Assembly: GCA_015067125.1 (NCBI GenBank)
Contig: SVNB01000011.1
Location: forward strand, 1 to 22,356
Length of the DNA stretch: 22,356 bases
DNA from: Oscillospiraceae bacterium
Lineage (GTDB): Bacteria > Bacillota > Clostridia > Oscillospirales > Ruminococcaceae
Direction: 5' to 3'
Position numbers and translations under genes: made by a program. This document shows, in pieces, positions 21,675-22,356 of the stretch; the stretch's first letter is position 1, and each line of letters opens with the position of its first letter. Under the pieces are notes generated by a model. The model was given only the letters and a program-made list of their open reading frames with translations. It was not told the DNA's origin and searched no databases.

Positions 21675-21872
21675 AATGAAAAATAAGATTCCGGAGAAAG
21701 GGAATCTTATAAAAGAACCGAAGACTTTCGGCGGTTGATAGTTCCCAAAAACAGGCTGTTAGAAGAAGTGCGAAAAACAAAAACAAAAAAGGGAACAAAT
21801 TAATGGTGATACGAAAGCTTCGGAATAAAAAGAAAGAGAGGTTGAAATAATGTTAGACTTTAAGAGTTCACA

Positions 21873-21935
21873 GAAATAACCCTTGACTGCTTGCAGGTGA
21901 AAGATGCAGCAGATCAAGGGTTATTTCATTTTATG
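21873..21935 (+). terminator. Long hairpin, terminator- or attenuator-like
   Basis: GAAATAACCCTTGA (21873-21886) pairs perfectly with TCAAGGGTTATTTC (21914-21927), and the inner part adds CTGCT/AGCAG and GCA/TGC pairs around loop GGTGAAAGA. ATTTTATGG follows. The stop codon of a 9-codon frame (21850-21879) lies in its 5' arm. Confidence 0.65.
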
Positions 21936-21944
21936 GAGGAAGTT

Positions 21945-21965
21945 GCGCCGTCGGGCGCTTTTTTT
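21945..21965 (+). terminator. Intrinsic terminator of module copy 1
   Basis: Stem GCGCC / GGCGC with loop GTCG, followed by seven T. It comes 18 bases after the long hairpin, so copy 1 has two terminator-like structures in series. Confidence 0.85.
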
Positions 21966-21991
21966 GTGCCGAAAACCAGATAAAAGAAAAA

Positions 21992-22010
21992 ATCCGGCAG
22001 AAAGCCGGAT
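21992..22010 (+). other. Hairpin upstream of module copy 2
   Basis: ATCCGGC / GCCGGAT around AGAAA, with no T run after it. A CCGGC-containing fold (AAGCCGGCTT, near 21480) also precedes copy 1, so it may be part of the repeated unit. Confidence 0.45.
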
Positions 22011-22042
22011 AACATATCGAATATATCAAAATATTTTTAAAA

Positions 22043-22184
22043 TGTCAATAACTTTGGTGCAGAATTAACAATTTTCTGTGTTTTGCATAATTTGGGTAAA
22101 ATAATTTCGTGCGGAATTGCGGATTGAAAAACTGTAAATATCGTGGTATATTTAAATCACAGAAAGGATGATACCCGATGTACA
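22043..22184 (+). repeat. Tandem module copy 2: conserved promoter and leader
   Basis: Starts with the same TGTCAATAACTTT and has the same promoter, TTGAAA (22124-22129), 17 bp, TATATT (22147-22152), and the same leader ending ATACCCGATGTACA, at a constant 510-bp offset from copy 1. The 3-codon frame is kept as ATG-TAC-AGA-TAA (Lys to Arg, stop to stop). The sequence then diverges completely. Confidence 0.85.
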
Positions 22185-22356
22185 GATAACATCCCGAATG
22201 CCGGATCTGAAAAAGATAAAATAAATAAGAAAAAGAAAAAACAAAAAGATCCGGAAAACAGCTGACCTTCGGAAAAAACAAAAGTTCCGCATAAAGATCA
22301 ACCCGCTTAAGGGGAAAAGAAGACAAAAGAAGTGTAAAAGGAACGAGGAAGAAAAA
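22159..22356 (+). ncRNA. Candidate transcript of module copy 2 (runs off the window)
   Basis: After the conserved leader, CCGGATC (22201-22207) pairs with GATCCGG (22248-22254) across a 40-base, almost pure A/G loop. The rest to the window end is also purine-rich, with no gene or terminator visible. An 18-codon frame (22168-22224) begins with the same six residues M-I-P-D-V-Q as in copy 1. The long minus-strand open frame here is low complexity and has no ribosome site. Confidence 0.35.

Larger units (their letters stand above)
21649..21965 (+). ncRNA. Candidate structured transcript of module copy 1
   Basis: Predicted from the promoter at 21614-21642 to the terminator at 21945-21965. It contains a 10-bp hairpin ATAAGATTCC / GGAATCTTAT (21683-21710) with loop GGAGAAAG, then CCGAA/TTCGG (21718-21731), a long purine-rich section, a 14-bp perfect hairpin (21873-21927) and the final terminator. 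Alternatively it carries tiny reading frames: ATG-TAC-AAA-TGA at 21668; a 26-codon frame at 21658-21738; a TTG-started frame at 21735-21803; 15 codons at 21803-21850; and 9 codons at 21850-21879. Each joins the next by overlapping stop and start bases. I cannot tell whether RNA or peptide is the product. No long gene exists here. Confidence 0.4.

Noticed and set aside
21604..22326. Two minus-strand open frames (21604-21798 and 22045-22326) sharing a 15-residue segment
   Set aside because: The shared segment is just the reverse translation of the tandem DNA module. Neither frame has a ribosome site, and the remainder is Phe/Leu-rich low complexity from purine-rich plus-strand DNA.
20641..22356. 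CRISPR array or integron cassette array at the right end
   Set aside because: Only two repeat copies 510 bp apart, with no regular spacers and no cas or integrase genes. The fold after the VOC gene lacks recognisable attC core sites.

Overview
The window looks like chromosomal DNA of a low-to-moderate-GC Firmicute of the class Clostridia, probably an anaerobic gut-type lineage related to the Oscillospirales/Ruminococcaceae (inference). The reasons are: a complete rnfCDGEAB operon in clostridial order; strong GGAGG ribosome binding sites; near-consensus TTGACA/TATAAT promoters; a SAM-I riboswitch ahead of metK; a Gram-positive type LexA box on dinB; a cre-like site; and a block of palindromic intergenic repeats of the kind I associate with this group. 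I could not search a database, so the lineage is a judgement.

Layout. (1) 1-6263, minus strand: the Rnf ion-translocating ferredoxin:NAD+ oxidoreductase operon (C, D, G, E, A, B), continuing into a NusG-domain-II membrane protein and the start of a Gx/HepSI family membrane protein. (2) 6556-9002, plus strand, divergent from rnf: a two-repeat lipoprotein and an ApbE-type flavin transferase lipoprotein. ApbE attaches FMN to Thr residues of RnfG and RnfD, so this block is a coherent membrane redox/flavinylation locus. (3) 9049-12266: a membrane-anchored XRE regulator, a CcdA plus TlpA-like extracytoplasmic thiol redox pair, a flavin reductase and a DUF554 membrane protein. (4) 12448-13797: glutamate dehydrogenase, followed by about 600 bp of repeat-rich non-coding DNA. 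(5) 14456-17099: a small DUF6514-like protein with a cre-like site, LexA-boxed dinB, and a membrane-anchored endonuclease/exonuclease/phosphatase protein. (6) 17188-18616: SAM-I riboswitch and metK. (7) 18702-20485: XRE-TPR regulator, DtxR/MntR-family metalloregulator, DUF2508 protein. (8) 20553-22356: an accessory-looking end with a broken and an intact tRNA-Pro, a VOC-family gene between two copies of one terminator, and two tandem copies of an approximately 510-bp transcription module with no recognisable protein.

Best candidates for something undescribed are at the right end. One is the tandem module at 21532-22356, with a conserved promoter and leader and diverged purine-rich bodies. The other is the 191-bp palindromic unit that duplicates the 5' half of tRNA-Pro between the promoter and the intact tRNA. 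In the redox locus, the double-domain RnfG and the duplicated lipoprotein next to apbE are the most unusual proteins. Several convergent gene pairs share bidirectional terminators, so transcription units are well delimited.
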